Positions 55,372-63,584 of a stretch of DNA of 64,000 bases are shown in pieces (the stretch's first letter is position 1; each line of letters starts with the position of its first letter). Position numbers and translations under genes: made by a program. The notes under the pieces were generated by a model. It searched no databases. It was not told the origin of the DNA and saw only the letters and a list, made by a program, of their open reading frames with translations. This DNA is from Lentimicrobium sp043806115. GTDB lineage: Bacteria; Bacteroidota; Bacteroidia; Bacteroidales; Lentimicrobiaceae. The stretch lies in NCBI GenBank assembly GCA_043806115.1, contig JAZDHI010000059.1:62001-126000 (forward strand), given 5' to 3'.

Positions 55372-57432
55372 TTACATCTTGACAAGTTTTCTGGTTTCAA
55401 CGGCATTTGCTGTTTCAATTCTCAGAAAGTAAATACCTGTGGCCAGGGAACTAACATCCATCTGAACAGGCAGATTACAGTGTTTCCCCTTTATCACCTG
55501 CGTTCCATTGCAATTTAAAACTGAGATATTTACCGGTAAGCCGTTTGTTATATCCTCAGCGTTAATTGTAATGGTTGAATTTGAAGGATTGGGAAACAGA
55601 TTAAATCCAGTTTCAGGTATTTTATGTGATTCTGAAAATACCTGACCGCCGTTGGTGGTTTTAAGGATAGTCCCATACGGGCCAACGGCATAGCCGGTTA
55701 AATCATCGGTAAACCATAAGCTGGAAGAAGCCAGCGATGAAGGGCCTGTTTTAGCCCAATTTGTTCCTCCATTGTTGGTTTGGAAGAAAGTTCCCCCATC
55801 TCCACTCATATATCCTGTATTCTCATCAATAAAATACATATTGATTAAAGTATTCTTAAATTGTCCCGATAAATCAGACCACGTTTCGCCTCCATCGGTA
55901 GTTTTAAAGAAATCACCCATAAATCCGCAGACATATCCTACATTTTGATTTACAAAAAACACATCAAGCAATATACCCTCGTTTTCAATGGGTATTTCGA
56001 TCCAATCTATTCCTCCATTGGGTGTCTTAATAATAGAATTTGAATGGATTGCAAATCCGGTATTTTCGTTAACAAAATGAATACCTCTTAATGCACCATC
56101 ACTTTCATAGGTGGTTGACCAGGTCTGTCCGGCATCGGATGTTTTAAGAATGATGTTATGATTATTTCCATTCCCTGCGATAAAACCAGTATTGGAATTG
56201 GTAAAAACAATTTCAATCAGATAATTATCATAGCTGGATTCCAGTGTATCCCACACAAATCCCCCATCTGTGGTTTTGTATATGTTTCCATAAAGACTGA
56301 CCATATACCCAGTATTTACATCGGTAAAATAAACGGAAGTGAGTCGGCCAAAGTCACCATCGGCAGTTATCTGCCACGTTTCTCCTGCATCCGTTGTTTT
56401 TAAAACCTTTCCATAGCGCAAACCTGTTGATTCGTCATACTGACTTACGATATAACCGGTATTTGCATCAGGGAAATGAACATCTTGCAGATTATCATCT
56501 GTAACAGACGGGTTATAATTAATACAGGTTACCCCTGCGTCTTCTGATCTGAATAATTTACCAAAAGAACCTACACCAAAAACATTGGAACTATTGGCAA
56601 AAAAATAAGTGTTTACATCAGCCAATCCAACAGGATTCCATGTTGTTCCACCGTTGGTGGTTTTAACAAGATCATCATAGGAAAGGGCATATGCTGTCTG
56701 TTCATCGATAAACTGCATTTGTTCAATCGGACGATTGCTCTGGAAATGAGTCCATGAAAATCCTCCATTGGTGGTTTTCATCATAAAATTATCACTGCCA
56801 GCGACGTAACCTTTAAAGGCATCCAGAAAAAAGATACTCCGCAAATTAAGGTAAGGATCCCCGGAGGTGGATGACCAGGTATCACCGCCGTCAATGGTTT
56901 TATAAACGGTTCGCATTGAGGCTGCTGCATAACCAATGTTCTCATTGACAAAGTGTACTGAGTAAACATTACTGTAAATATCTATAAATGCCCGATGCCA
57001 GGTTTCTCCGCCATCTGTGGTACGAAGCAGCTGTCCATGCATTCCAGCAATAAAGCCCAGCGTTTCATTGTAAAAATAGATGTCATTAAATTCTTCCGTG
57101 GTTCCGCTTTGCAACTCCTGCCAGGTTTCACCACCATCGGTGGTTTTCATGATAAAGCCGCTGTCGCTTGTTACGAAACCGGTTTCAGTGTCGGTGAACC
57201 AGACCAGCTCCAGTCTTCGCAAAGTGCCGGAAGGTATAAAGTTCCAGCTTGTTCCCGCATCCGTTGTTTTTAGAACAGTTCCTTTCTCACCGACAATATA
57301 ACCCGTGTTCTCATCCGGAAAGTGAACATCATACAAATGATAACCGAAAGGAGTCGGGTTTGACCATGTCCATTGTGAATATGAGTAACATGCAATCATG
57401 GTAAACAAAACGCTAATAATTAACTTCTTCAT
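55372..57432 (-). CDS. T9SS-secreted YCF48/BNR-repeat protein
   Basis: 686 aa. The signal peptide ends at CYSYSQ. About a dozen repeats of the form FxDxxTGYxVGxxGxxxKTTDGGxTW run from about 30 to 595 (e.g. NTGYIVGEKGTVLKTTDAGTSW). These are the YCF48/BNR-like blades of a beta-propeller. A type A sorting domain closes the protein (about 615-686, LFPNPSNSTITINAE). Secreted propellers of this kind are common in Bacteroidota; function unknown. It sits on the opposite strand inside the acyl cluster and is probably unrelated to it. The stop is 28 bases from the ligase stop (convergent). Confidence 0.9.
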   Translation of the reverse strand: MKKLIISVLFTMIACYSYSQWTWSNPTPFGYHLYDVHFPDENTGYIVGEKGTVLKTTDAGTSWNFIPSGTLRRLELVWFTDTETGFVTSDSGFIMKTTDGGETWQELQSGTTEEFNDIYFYNETLGFIAGMHGQLLRTTDGGETWHRAFIDIYSNVYSVHFVNENIGYAAASMRTVYKTIDGGDTWSSTSGDPYLNLRSIFFLDAFKGYVAGSDNFMMKTTNGGFSWTHFQSNRPIEQMQFIDEQTAYALSYDDLVKTTNGGTTWNPVGLADVNTYFFANSSNVFGVGSFGKLFRSEDAGVTCINYNPSVTDDNLQDVHFPDANTGYIVSQYDESTGLRYGKVLKTTDAGETWQITADGDFGRLTSVYFTDVNTGYMVSLYGNIYKTTDGGFVWDTLESSYDNYLIEIVFTNSNTGFIAGNGNNHNIILKTSDAGQTWSTTYESDGALRGIHFVNENTGFAIHSNSIIKTPNGGIDWIEIPIENEGILLDVFFVNQNVGYVCGFMGDFFKTTDGGETWSDLSGQFKNTLINMYFIDENTGYMSGDGGTFFQTNNGGTNWAKTGPSSLASSSLWFTDDLTGYAVGPYGTILKTTNGGQVFSESHKIPETGFNLFPNPSNSTITINAEDITNGLPVNISVLNCNGTQVIKGKHCNLPVQMDVSSLATGIYFLRIETANAVETRKLVKM

Positions 57433-57617
57433 AATAGTTTGTATTAAATGAATAATAATCTATTTATTTCAATATACAACTAATCAAAATTATTAAAATG
57501 AAGCGACAAAATCTAATGGAAAAGAGATAAACTTTTTGAATATATAACTTAACTGAAATATCCGTTACTTTTTATACATCTGTTGGAAGGTTCTGACCAT
57601 GAAAATAAGTTCTTCCA

Positions 57618-59111
57618 TTACCTGCCACGAAAATGGTCAGCCATTTTATTCCATGAAACAGCATAAAGTATAATCAGTACAAAGTCGGTGAGTTTAAGAT
57701 AGAGTGAACGTTTCCCGGAATTCTGTTCCAGGTTGCGGTTCAGGCCATCCGGCTTATCGTTGATCAAATCTTCGAGAACAACCCGGCCATAATTGTGATT
57801 TGCCCCATAAACCCAGTAAGCCGCTTTAAGATTACGCGTTCGCCAAAGGGTTTTGAACATCATTTTGCGGATATTGGCTTTATCATACATACTCCTCCAG
57901 ACTTCCTTCATGGTTTCGTGAAGTTCGTCCCGGGTAAGTTTTAATGTGCCCATAGTGGCATGCATAAAATGGTAATATTTCCAGTCATCCGGAAAGTTGT
58001 TCAGCCCGATTTTGTTCTCAGTTTTCATACGGTGAAAAAGTCCGGTACCGGGTAATGGAGTTAAAATGCTGGCCTGAATGGCATCAATGCCGCTGCGGAT
58101 TATAAAATCGCGCCTGTTAAGCAAATCCTTTCGTCCATCACTCTCCATTCCGAAAATCATAGCACCAAGGATGGCAATTCCCTGTTTGTGGATTCTTTTA
58201 AAGGCATGCTCATAGGAATCAACCCCCCGTTTCAGGTTTAAACGCTTTTTAACATCCGTCAGAGCTACAGTGGTTTCTGCTTCAATACCCAGAAGAATGA
58301 GGGTGCATCCGCTCCGCGCTGCCCAGAAAAGCACTTCCTCGTCATCGGCAAAATTCATGGAAGCCTGTCCCAGCCAGAGCTTTTTAATGCCCCGCTGAAC
58401 CATTCCCTTAAATAGCCTGATTGCCCTTTCTCTGCCCTGCCTGCTGTTGTTCACCAGGTGATCATCTACGATAAACAGGAGAGGACGGGTTGTTTGCTCC
58501 ATTTCATCCAGCACATCTTCAATATCGCGTTCACGGTATTGTTTGCCGCATAGTTGCGTTACTGAACAAAAATCGCAACCCATCGGGCATCCCCGCGATG
58601 TTTGTATCAAATCATTAACATAGGGATATTTAAAAATATCGCGTCTGACATGAGGTATCCTTTCAACCGGAGTTACACTTCCCTGATAAAATGGGCTTGG
58701 ATTCCCGGATTCAAAATCGCTGAGAAATACCGGCCAGGTAAGTTCGGCTTCTCCTGCAATCACCGTATCAACATAATTTCGCGCTTCCTCAGGTATCATA
58801 CTTGCATGAACCCCTCCCATAACTGTGTATATGCCATGGTTGCGGCAGATGGACGCAATCTCATAGGCCCGCGGAGCGTTTGAAGTAAAGGACGTTAAAC
58901 CAACCAGATCAACTTTGGAAATTGTAAATTGCTCAAAACTTTCATCTATCAGTTCAATATCCCAGTTACCGGGTGTAAGAGCGGCAATAATCCCCAAACC
59001 TATTGGCATAAAACTGGCACTTGGATCATTCACCAACCCAACGGCTTCCCTGTTTATGGGATTAACCAGCAATAATTTCAATCTCTTTTCACCCATAAAG
59101 CAGTTTGTCAT
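57618..59111 (-). CDS. B12-binding-domain radical SAM protein
   Basis: 497 aa from this ATG, or 492 from the ATG at 59096 (MGEKRLKLLLVNP), which I find slightly more natural. The N-terminal cobalamin-binding Rossmann domain (about 10-150) contains LIDESFEQF, VGLTSFTSNAPRA and VMGGVHASMIPEEA. The radical SAM domain (about 160-380) has the cluster motif GCPMGCDFCSV (CxxxCxxC) and IVDDHLV. A C-terminal extension ends in a hydrophobic helix (KLTDFVLIILYAV), so it may touch the membrane. Relatives in this layout (HpnJ/HpnP/BchE-like) modify lipids or tetrapyrroles, often by methylation or ring formation. The substrate is unknown; its place beside ACP and KAS III suggests a lipid. Confidence 0.88.
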   Translation of the reverse strand: MTNCFMGEKRLKLLLVNPINREAVGLVNDPSASFMPIGLGIIAALTPGNWDIELIDESFEQFTISKVDLVGLTSFTSNAPRAYEIASICRNHGIYTVMGGVHASMIPEEARNYVDTVIAGEAELTWPVFLSDFESGNPSPFYQGSVTPVERIPHVRRDIFKYPYVNDLIQTSRGCPMGCDFCSVTQLCGKQYRERDIEDVLDEMEQTTRPLLFIVDDHLVNNSRQGRERAIRLFKGMVQRGIKKLWLGQASMNFADDEEVLFWAARSGCTLILLGIEAETTVALTDVKKRLNLKRGVDSYEHAFKRIHKQGIAILGAMIFGMESDGRKDLLNRRDFIIRSGIDAIQASILTPLPGTGLFHRMKTENKIGLNNFPDDWKYYHFMHATMGTLKLTRDELHETMKEVWRSMYDKANIRKMMFKTLWRTRNLKAAYWVYGANHNYGRVVLEDLINDKPDGLNRNLEQNSGKRSLYLKLTDFVLIILYAVSWNKMADHFRGR

Positions 59112-59186
59112 TTCTTATGCGAAACCAATGGCAATATTAATTATAACCTTTTAACTACACACCTGTGAAAATCAAAAAGCGTGAAT

Positions 59187-59219
59187 TTTGTGCCTGTGAA
59201 CAGAAACTTTATAACTTTG
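59187..59219 (+). promoter_or_regulatory. Primary-sigma promoter of the ACP gene
   Basis: TTTG (59187-59190), 21 bases, TAACTTTG (59212-59219); the ATG chosen for the ACP is 18 bases after the -7 box. The box falls inside a longer open frame, which argues for the shorter ACP start. Confidence 0.65.
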
Positions 59220-59237
59220 CTGACCAAACTGAAGGAT

Positions 59238-59471
59238 ATGAATATTGAGGATTTTATCACCCACATCGAAGAGGAATTTGACGATATAGAACCCGGAACA
59301 CTAAGGCCGGGGAGTATTTTCAGGGAGGTCTTTGAATGGAATTCAATCAATGCACTGATCCTGATAGCCATGGTAAAAACCGAGTACGACGTGGCCATCA
59401 ATGCTGAAGATATTGCCAAATCAAAGAGTGTTGCAGATATATTCAGGATTATAGAAGAAAGGGTCGCCTGA
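59238..59471 (+). CDS. Acyl carrier protein, atypical
   Basis: 77 aa from MNIEDFITHI, the normal ACP size. Four-helix pattern with the acidic first loop EEEFDDIEPGTLRPGSIF. The attachment serine is in EWNSINALILIAMVKTEYDV, i.e. NSI where most ACPs have DSL; helix II and the E of TEYDV fit. It would carry acyl groups on phosphopantetheine for the FAAL, KAS III and SDR encoded around it. It is divergent from the radical SAM gene. Confidence 0.87.
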   Translation: MNIEDFITHIEEEFDDIEPGTLRPGSIFREVFEWNSINALILIAMVKTEYDVAINAEDIAKSKSVADIFRIIEERVA

Positions 59472-59580
59472 GTAAATGATTGGGACGTGGGACGAGGGAC
59501 GTGGGTCGAATATAGTATTCCATCAGAAACAGTCTGCTTTCACATTTGCATAAAAGATTCTCTCAGAATTAAAAATAAAT

Positions 59581-59588
59581 TATTTTTG
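59581..59588 (+). promoter_or_regulatory. Possible -7 box of the KAS III gene
   Basis: TATTTTTG matches TAnnTTTG, about 120 bases before the KAS III ATG; no -33 TTTG at normal spacing, so support is weak. Confidence 0.35.
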
Positions 59589-59710
59589 TGTGACTCCGCT
59601 ACTTCAGAAATGAAGCAGTCATTTTATATCCCAAAGCCGGGAAAGGCAGGGAATTCATAAAATGTTTTTTTGTATTTTCAGCCGGGATATTTCATTTTTT
59701 CAGGATTATT

Positions 59711-60796
59711 ATGGCCATTTTCGAAATAGCTGATGTACGCATTGCCGGGCTTTCTGCCTGCGTCCCCGGGAAAACACTATCGAACCATGATTACAAATGG
59801 ATCAGTAAGAAAGACCGTGACCTGATGATTAAAACCATTGGCGTTGAATCACGCCATGTGGTTGAACCCGGGCAAACCACTTCAGACCTTTGTTTTCAGG
59901 CTGCAGAGGAACTACTTGATGCACTGAAATGGGATCGCAACGAAATCAATCTCCTGATATTTGTTTCGCAGAGCAGGGATTATATCATTCCCTCAACCTC
60001 CACTATACTCCAGGACAGGCTCCGGTTACCCAAAACCAGTATGGCCATAGATATCAACCTCGGCTGTTCAGGCTATGTTTACGGACTTTCGGTCATTGGA
60101 AGTCTGATGAAAACGACAGGTATCCGGAAAGGACTTCTGCTTGTCGGTGATTTATCCAATGTTACTTCCGCCTATCGTGATAAAAGCTCATATCCTCTGT
60201 TTGGCGATGCCGGTACGGCTTCAGCAATTGAACTCAGCCCGGGTCATCAACCCATGCAATTTAACCTTCAGACCGATGGCAGTGGATATGATGCCATTAT
60301 CATTCAGGATGGGGGAGTCAGAAACCTCGTTAGTAAAGAATCATTTGTCACCAGGAAATACGGTGACGGGATTTATCGCAACCGTTTACAGATTGCCCTG
60401 AATGGCATCGAAGTATTCAATTTTTCATTGCGCGAAGTAGTTCCGAACATTAAAACCATGCTGAAACATTACAACCGTGAACTTGGAGAATTCGACTTTC
60501 TGCTGTTTCATCAGGCAAACCGGCTGATCAACGAAACCATCCGGAAAATGCTGAAAGCCGATCCCGAAAAGGTTCCCTATTCATTAAAAGAATTCGGAAA
60601 TACAAGTTGTGCCTCGATTCCGCTCACCATGGCAAGCCAGATAAGGGAGCAACTTCAGAAAAAGCCGCAGAAACTGCTGCTTTCTGCTTTCGGAATCGGT
60701 TTGTCGTGGGGAACGGTGTTTCTTGAAACCGATGGGATGGTGATTCCTGAGTTATCCGTACTTAAGCCTGAATCTGTTTTTAAGCCCGCAGTTTAA
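59711..60796 (+). CDS. 3-oxoacyl-ACP synthase III family protein (FabH-like)
   Basis: 361 aa, slightly longer than FabH. The catalytic triad is visible: Cys119 in INLGCSGYVYGL, His267 in LLFHQANRLIN and Asn297 in EFGNTSCASIP. The fold blocks VSQSRDYIIPSTS and LFGDAGTASAIE are of KAS III type. It condenses a primer acyl group with malonyl-ACP without further elongation. Since the genome must have a housekeeping FabH elsewhere, this copy next to a FAAL and a dedicated ACP is probably pathway-specific. Confidence 0.92.
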   Translation: MAIFEIADVRIAGLSACVPGKTLSNHDYKWISKKDRDLMIKTIGVESRHVVEPGQTTSDLCFQAAEELLDALKWDRNEINLLIFVSQSRDYIIPSTSTILQDRLRLPKTSMAIDINLGCSGYVYGLSVIGSLMKTTGIRKGLLLVGDLSNVTSAYRDKSSYPLFGDAGTASAIELSPGHQPMQFNLQTDGSGYDAIIIQDGGVRNLVSKESFVTRKYGDGIYRNRLQIALNGIEVFNFSLREVVPNIKTMLKHYNRELGEFDFLLFHQANRLINETIRKMLKADPEKVPYSLKEFGNTSCASIPLTMASQIREQLQKKPQKLLLSAFGIGLSWGTVFLETDGMVIPELSVLKPESVFKPAV

Positions 60797-60845
60797 AACA
60801 AAAATAAGGTCAATCAGAAAGATTTATTAATTTTTACTTCATGCA

Positions 60846-61580
60846 ATGTATGCTTTCGATCTAACAGGAAAAACAATACTCGTAACAGGCGCCTCTTCCG
60901 GTCTTGGCCGGCAAACAGCAATTACAGCCAGTGAATATGGCGCAAAGATGGTAATTACCGGCCGTGATGCCGGTCGGCTTGAAGATACATTCAGCTTGTT
61001 GAAGGGCGAGGGACATCAGATGCACCTGGCTGACCTGACGGTACAATCTGATATTGACCAACTGGTGGGTATGCTGCCATTGTTAAACGGAGTCGTAAAC
61101 AGCACAGGCATTTCTGATTTATCACCGGCAAGGTTTATAAACACTGAAGCAATAGCCAAAACATTCCGTATCAGTTTTGATGCGTCTGTTTTACTGACAG
61201 CAGGCTTATTAGGAAAGAAAAAACTAGTCAAAAACAACTGTTCGGTAGTATTTATTTCATCCATTTCAACAAAGTACCCGTTTGTAGGTGGTGCAATGTA
61301 CATCAGTGCCAAAGCTGCACTCGAAGCCTATGCCCGAGTGCTGGCACTGGAACTTGCTCCCAAAAGGATAAGGGTTAACTGCGTGGCCCCTGCTTTTGTA
61401 AGAACTCCGATGCTTGACGAAACAGCGGCCAATTACTCGCAGGAAGCCGTGTCGCTTATTGAAGCCAGGCAATTACTCGGGCTTGGAGACCCTGAAGATG
61501 TGGCAAACTCTATTGTTTACTATCTTTCTGATGCTTCAAAATGGGTAAGCGCAACAAACCTGGTGCTGGGAGGCGGTTAG
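60846..61580 (+). CDS. SDR-family ketoreductase (FabG-like)
   Basis: 244 aa. NAD(P) motif TGASSGLGRQ (14-23), NGVVNSTG in place of the usual NNAG, catalytic Ser138/139 in VVFISSIS and Tyr152-x3-Lys156 in MYISAKAA. VNCVAPAFVRTPML and the C-terminal NLVLGGG are typical of FabG-type reductases. It would reduce the 3-keto group made by the KAS III 50 bases upstream to 3-hydroxyacyl-ACP (inference from context). Confidence 0.92.
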   Translation: MYAFDLTGKTILVTGASSGLGRQTAITASEYGAKMVITGRDAGRLEDTFSLLKGEGHQMHLADLTVQSDIDQLVGMLPLLNGVVNSTGISDLSPARFINTEAIAKTFRISFDASVLLTAGLLGKKKLVKNNCSVVFISSISTKYPFVGGAMYISAKAALEAYARVLALELAPKRIRVNCVAPAFVRTPMLDETAANYSQEAVSLIEARQLLGLGDPEDVANSIVYYLSDASKWVSATNLVLGGG

Positions 61581-61582
61581 AA

Positions 61583-61759
61583 TTTCGGATTGTTGATTGC
61601 GGAATTCGGATTTCTGGCTTCATTACTTAAATCCCGCTTATGTCCATTTCTGAAAAAGTTTTTGCTGTATTGCTTTCATGTCAAAACAATAATCTAATAG
61701 AGACATTTTGTTTGTGATTATGTAGATAATCCGAAATCAAAAATCCGAAATCCGAAATT
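61583..61759. repeat. Degenerate CGGATT inverted arms between SDR and GT2 genes
   Basis: TTTCGGATTGTTGATTGCGG... (61583-61613) and ATCCGAAATCAAAAATCCG... (61728-61759) fill both ends of the 182-base gap as near reverse complements, the same arrangement as before rsmA. RNA across the gap could form a long hairpin. Confidence 0.6.
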
Positions 61760-61762
61760 AAC

Positions 61763-62680
61763 ATGCCCGATTATTCCATCATAATACCGGTATACAACAG
61801 CAGCCAGTCGCTGGAGGAACTGTTCAACCGGATTGACCAGACCATGAGTGGCATCCGTAAAACTTACCGGGTAATTTTTGTCGACGATGCAAGCCGTGAT
61901 AAAAGTTGGGAGAAACTTGAAGCATTGCAGAAAGACCATCACGACAGGATAACGGCTATCAGACTGGCCAGAAATTTCGGTCAACACAACGCCACACTTT
62001 GCGGCATTGTTCAGGCTGACGGGGAGTTCATCATCACTATTGACGATGACCTTCAACACCCCCCCGAAGAGATAGTAAAACTGATTTCAACATTGAAAGA
62101 CACAGACGCCGATCTGGTTTACGGAATTTCAATCAAAAAACAGCATTCCACCGCCAGAAACATAGGCAGTGCGGTGCTCAAGAGCGGATCGAAGCATATT
62201 TTCAAGACCAAAGGCAATGGCTCAGCTTTCCGTCTGATGAAGTCGGCGCTGGGCAAGAACCTGATGAACCACAAGATCAACTTTATCTATCTTGACGAAG
62301 TTTTCATCTGGTACACAAGTCACATTGCCTTTGTAGAGGTAGAACATCAAAAACGGCCCTACCAGAAATCGACCTACACACCACATTCGTTGATTTCGAT
62401 GGTTTCGAACCTGGTGATATATTACACGGCAATTCCTTTAAAACTTATGGTCTATGGCGGTTTTATCTCGGCCCTGGTCAGCTTTATTAGCGGTATGTAT
62501 TTCATTTACCGTAAAATTGCCATGGATGTTCCATTGGGATTTACGGCGCTGATTGTGGCAATTTTATTTTCTACCAGTATTATCCTGCTTTCTCTTGGCA
62601 TGATCGGCGAGTATCTTAGCCGTATCTATATGGTCCAGAACCGGAAACCACCTTTCGCCATTAAGGAATTGTTGAAATAA
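61763..62680 (+). CDS. Family 2 glycosyltransferase, DPM1/GtrB-like
   Basis: 305 aa. The GT-A domain (about 1-220) starts DYSIIIPVYNSSQSLEEL, with VIFVDDASRD and the metal-binding TIDDDLQHPPEE. Two membrane segments follow at about 230-255 and 265-290. This layout is that of polyisoprenyl-phosphate sugar transferases (GtrB, ArnC, DPM1), which make lipid-phosphate sugars that GT-C enzymes then use. The TMTC-like protein at 51628 could be such a user. Alternatively it decorates a surface glycan. Confidence 0.9.
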   Translation: MPDYSIIIPVYNSSQSLEELFNRIDQTMSGIRKTYRVIFVDDASRDKSWEKLEALQKDHHDRITAIRLARNFGQHNATLCGIVQADGEFIITIDDDLQHPPEEIVKLISTLKDTDADLVYGISIKKQHSTARNIGSAVLKSGSKHIFKTKGNGSAFRLMKSALGKNLMNHKINFIYLDEVFIWYTSHIAFVEVEHQKRPYQKSTYTPHSLISMVSNLVIYYTAIPLKLMVYGGFISALVSFISGMYFIYRKIAMDVPLGFTALIVAILFSTSIILLSLGMIGEYLSRIYMVQNRKPPFAIKELLK

Positions 62681-62866
62681 ATAAGAATCACGCAATCCCC
62701 ATAGCTATCGGGACGCGGAGACGTAAGGAATATTTATATTAGTTCCTGACTTGAAAAGTATTTGCTTTCCTCCAGCTCAACACAATAAGTACAGGAGAAT
62801 TTATTAAAAACTGTGCGTCTTAGCGTCCTGGCGTGAAACAAATCTTTAACAGATTATAATTTTTAG
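62681..62866. repeat. Gap with GGACGCGGAGACG / CTTAGCGTCCTGG dispersed repeats
   Basis: GGGACGCGGAGACGTAAGG (62709-62727) and GCGTCTTAGCGTCCTGGCGTG (62815-62835) are imperfectly complementary and bracket most of the gap. The second contains the exact reverse complement of 50028-50040. No gene. Confidence 0.5.
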
Positions 62867-63544
62867 ATGAAGCTTTTTAAATACAACATCATACTGGAGC
62901 GCCTGAAAGAAGCAGATATTGAGCTGGTCAGGCAGTGGCGGAATTCCGACCTCGTCAGGCTGAATATGGAATACCGTGATATTATCAGTCCTGAACAGCA
63001 GCTCGAGTGGTTCAGGTCCATCGATAATCTTAAGAACAACTACCTGATGATTCATTACAAAGGTGAGAAAATAGGACTGCTGAACGATAAAAACGTGAAC
63101 TGGGACTCACGCACCTCTGAATCCGGACTATTTCTTGGCAGAACTGAATACTATGCCACCTTTATTCCATACCTTGTTTCCGTAGCCGGCATTGAAACTA
63201 CGTTTTACTACCTCGACTGGAACAGGCAGTTTGCCCATATCCTCAAGTCAAATCAGAATGCCATAAAGTACAATTTACAGTTGGGTTACCATTTGAGCAA
63301 AGGTCAGGATACATTTGAAAATCAGCAATATGAAATGACACGTGAAAGTTTTGAGCGATCAGCCGGGAATATCCGGAAAGCTGTCCGGCTATTGGCCGGT
63401 CCGGATCTGAAAATGAAATTATTGCTGGAGCCCGCAGATTACGAATCAGGGCTGGCGCAGAAGTTTGAAGGATTGTTCAGCACTCATCTTGACAGATTGG
63501 AACACATTGCAACAAGTGAAGGATCGTGGTACAATGAACTATAG
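62867..63544 (+). CDS. GNAT-like N-acyltransferase
   Basis: 225 aa. The first ~150 residues resemble a RimJ/PseH-type GNAT: IILERLKEADIELVRQWRNSD, then YLMIHYKGEKIGLLN (strand 4) and a C-terminal strand with NQNAIKYNLQLGYHL, where the N-A-I-K-x-Y-x-L-G-Y pattern is typical (the helper helix after the acyl-CoA site). The usual Q/RxxGxG pyrophosphate loop is not clear. The last 70 residues are of unknown nature. Given the neighbours it may put an acyl group from ACP or CoA on an amino sugar. The function is inferred only. Confidence 0.7.
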   Translation: MKLFKYNIILERLKEADIELVRQWRNSDLVRLNMEYRDIISPEQQLEWFRSIDNLKNNYLMIHYKGEKIGLLNDKNVNWDSRTSESGLFLGRTEYYATFIPYLVSVAGIETTFYYLDWNRQFAHILKSNQNAIKYNLQLGYHLSKGQDTFENQQYEMTRESFERSAGNIRKAVRLLAGPDLKMKLLLEPADYESGLAQKFEGLFSTHLDRLEHIATSEGSWYNEL

Positions 63545-63584
63545 TGCCGGAAAGGATATTCTTACTTAATTCCCTGACACGGGG

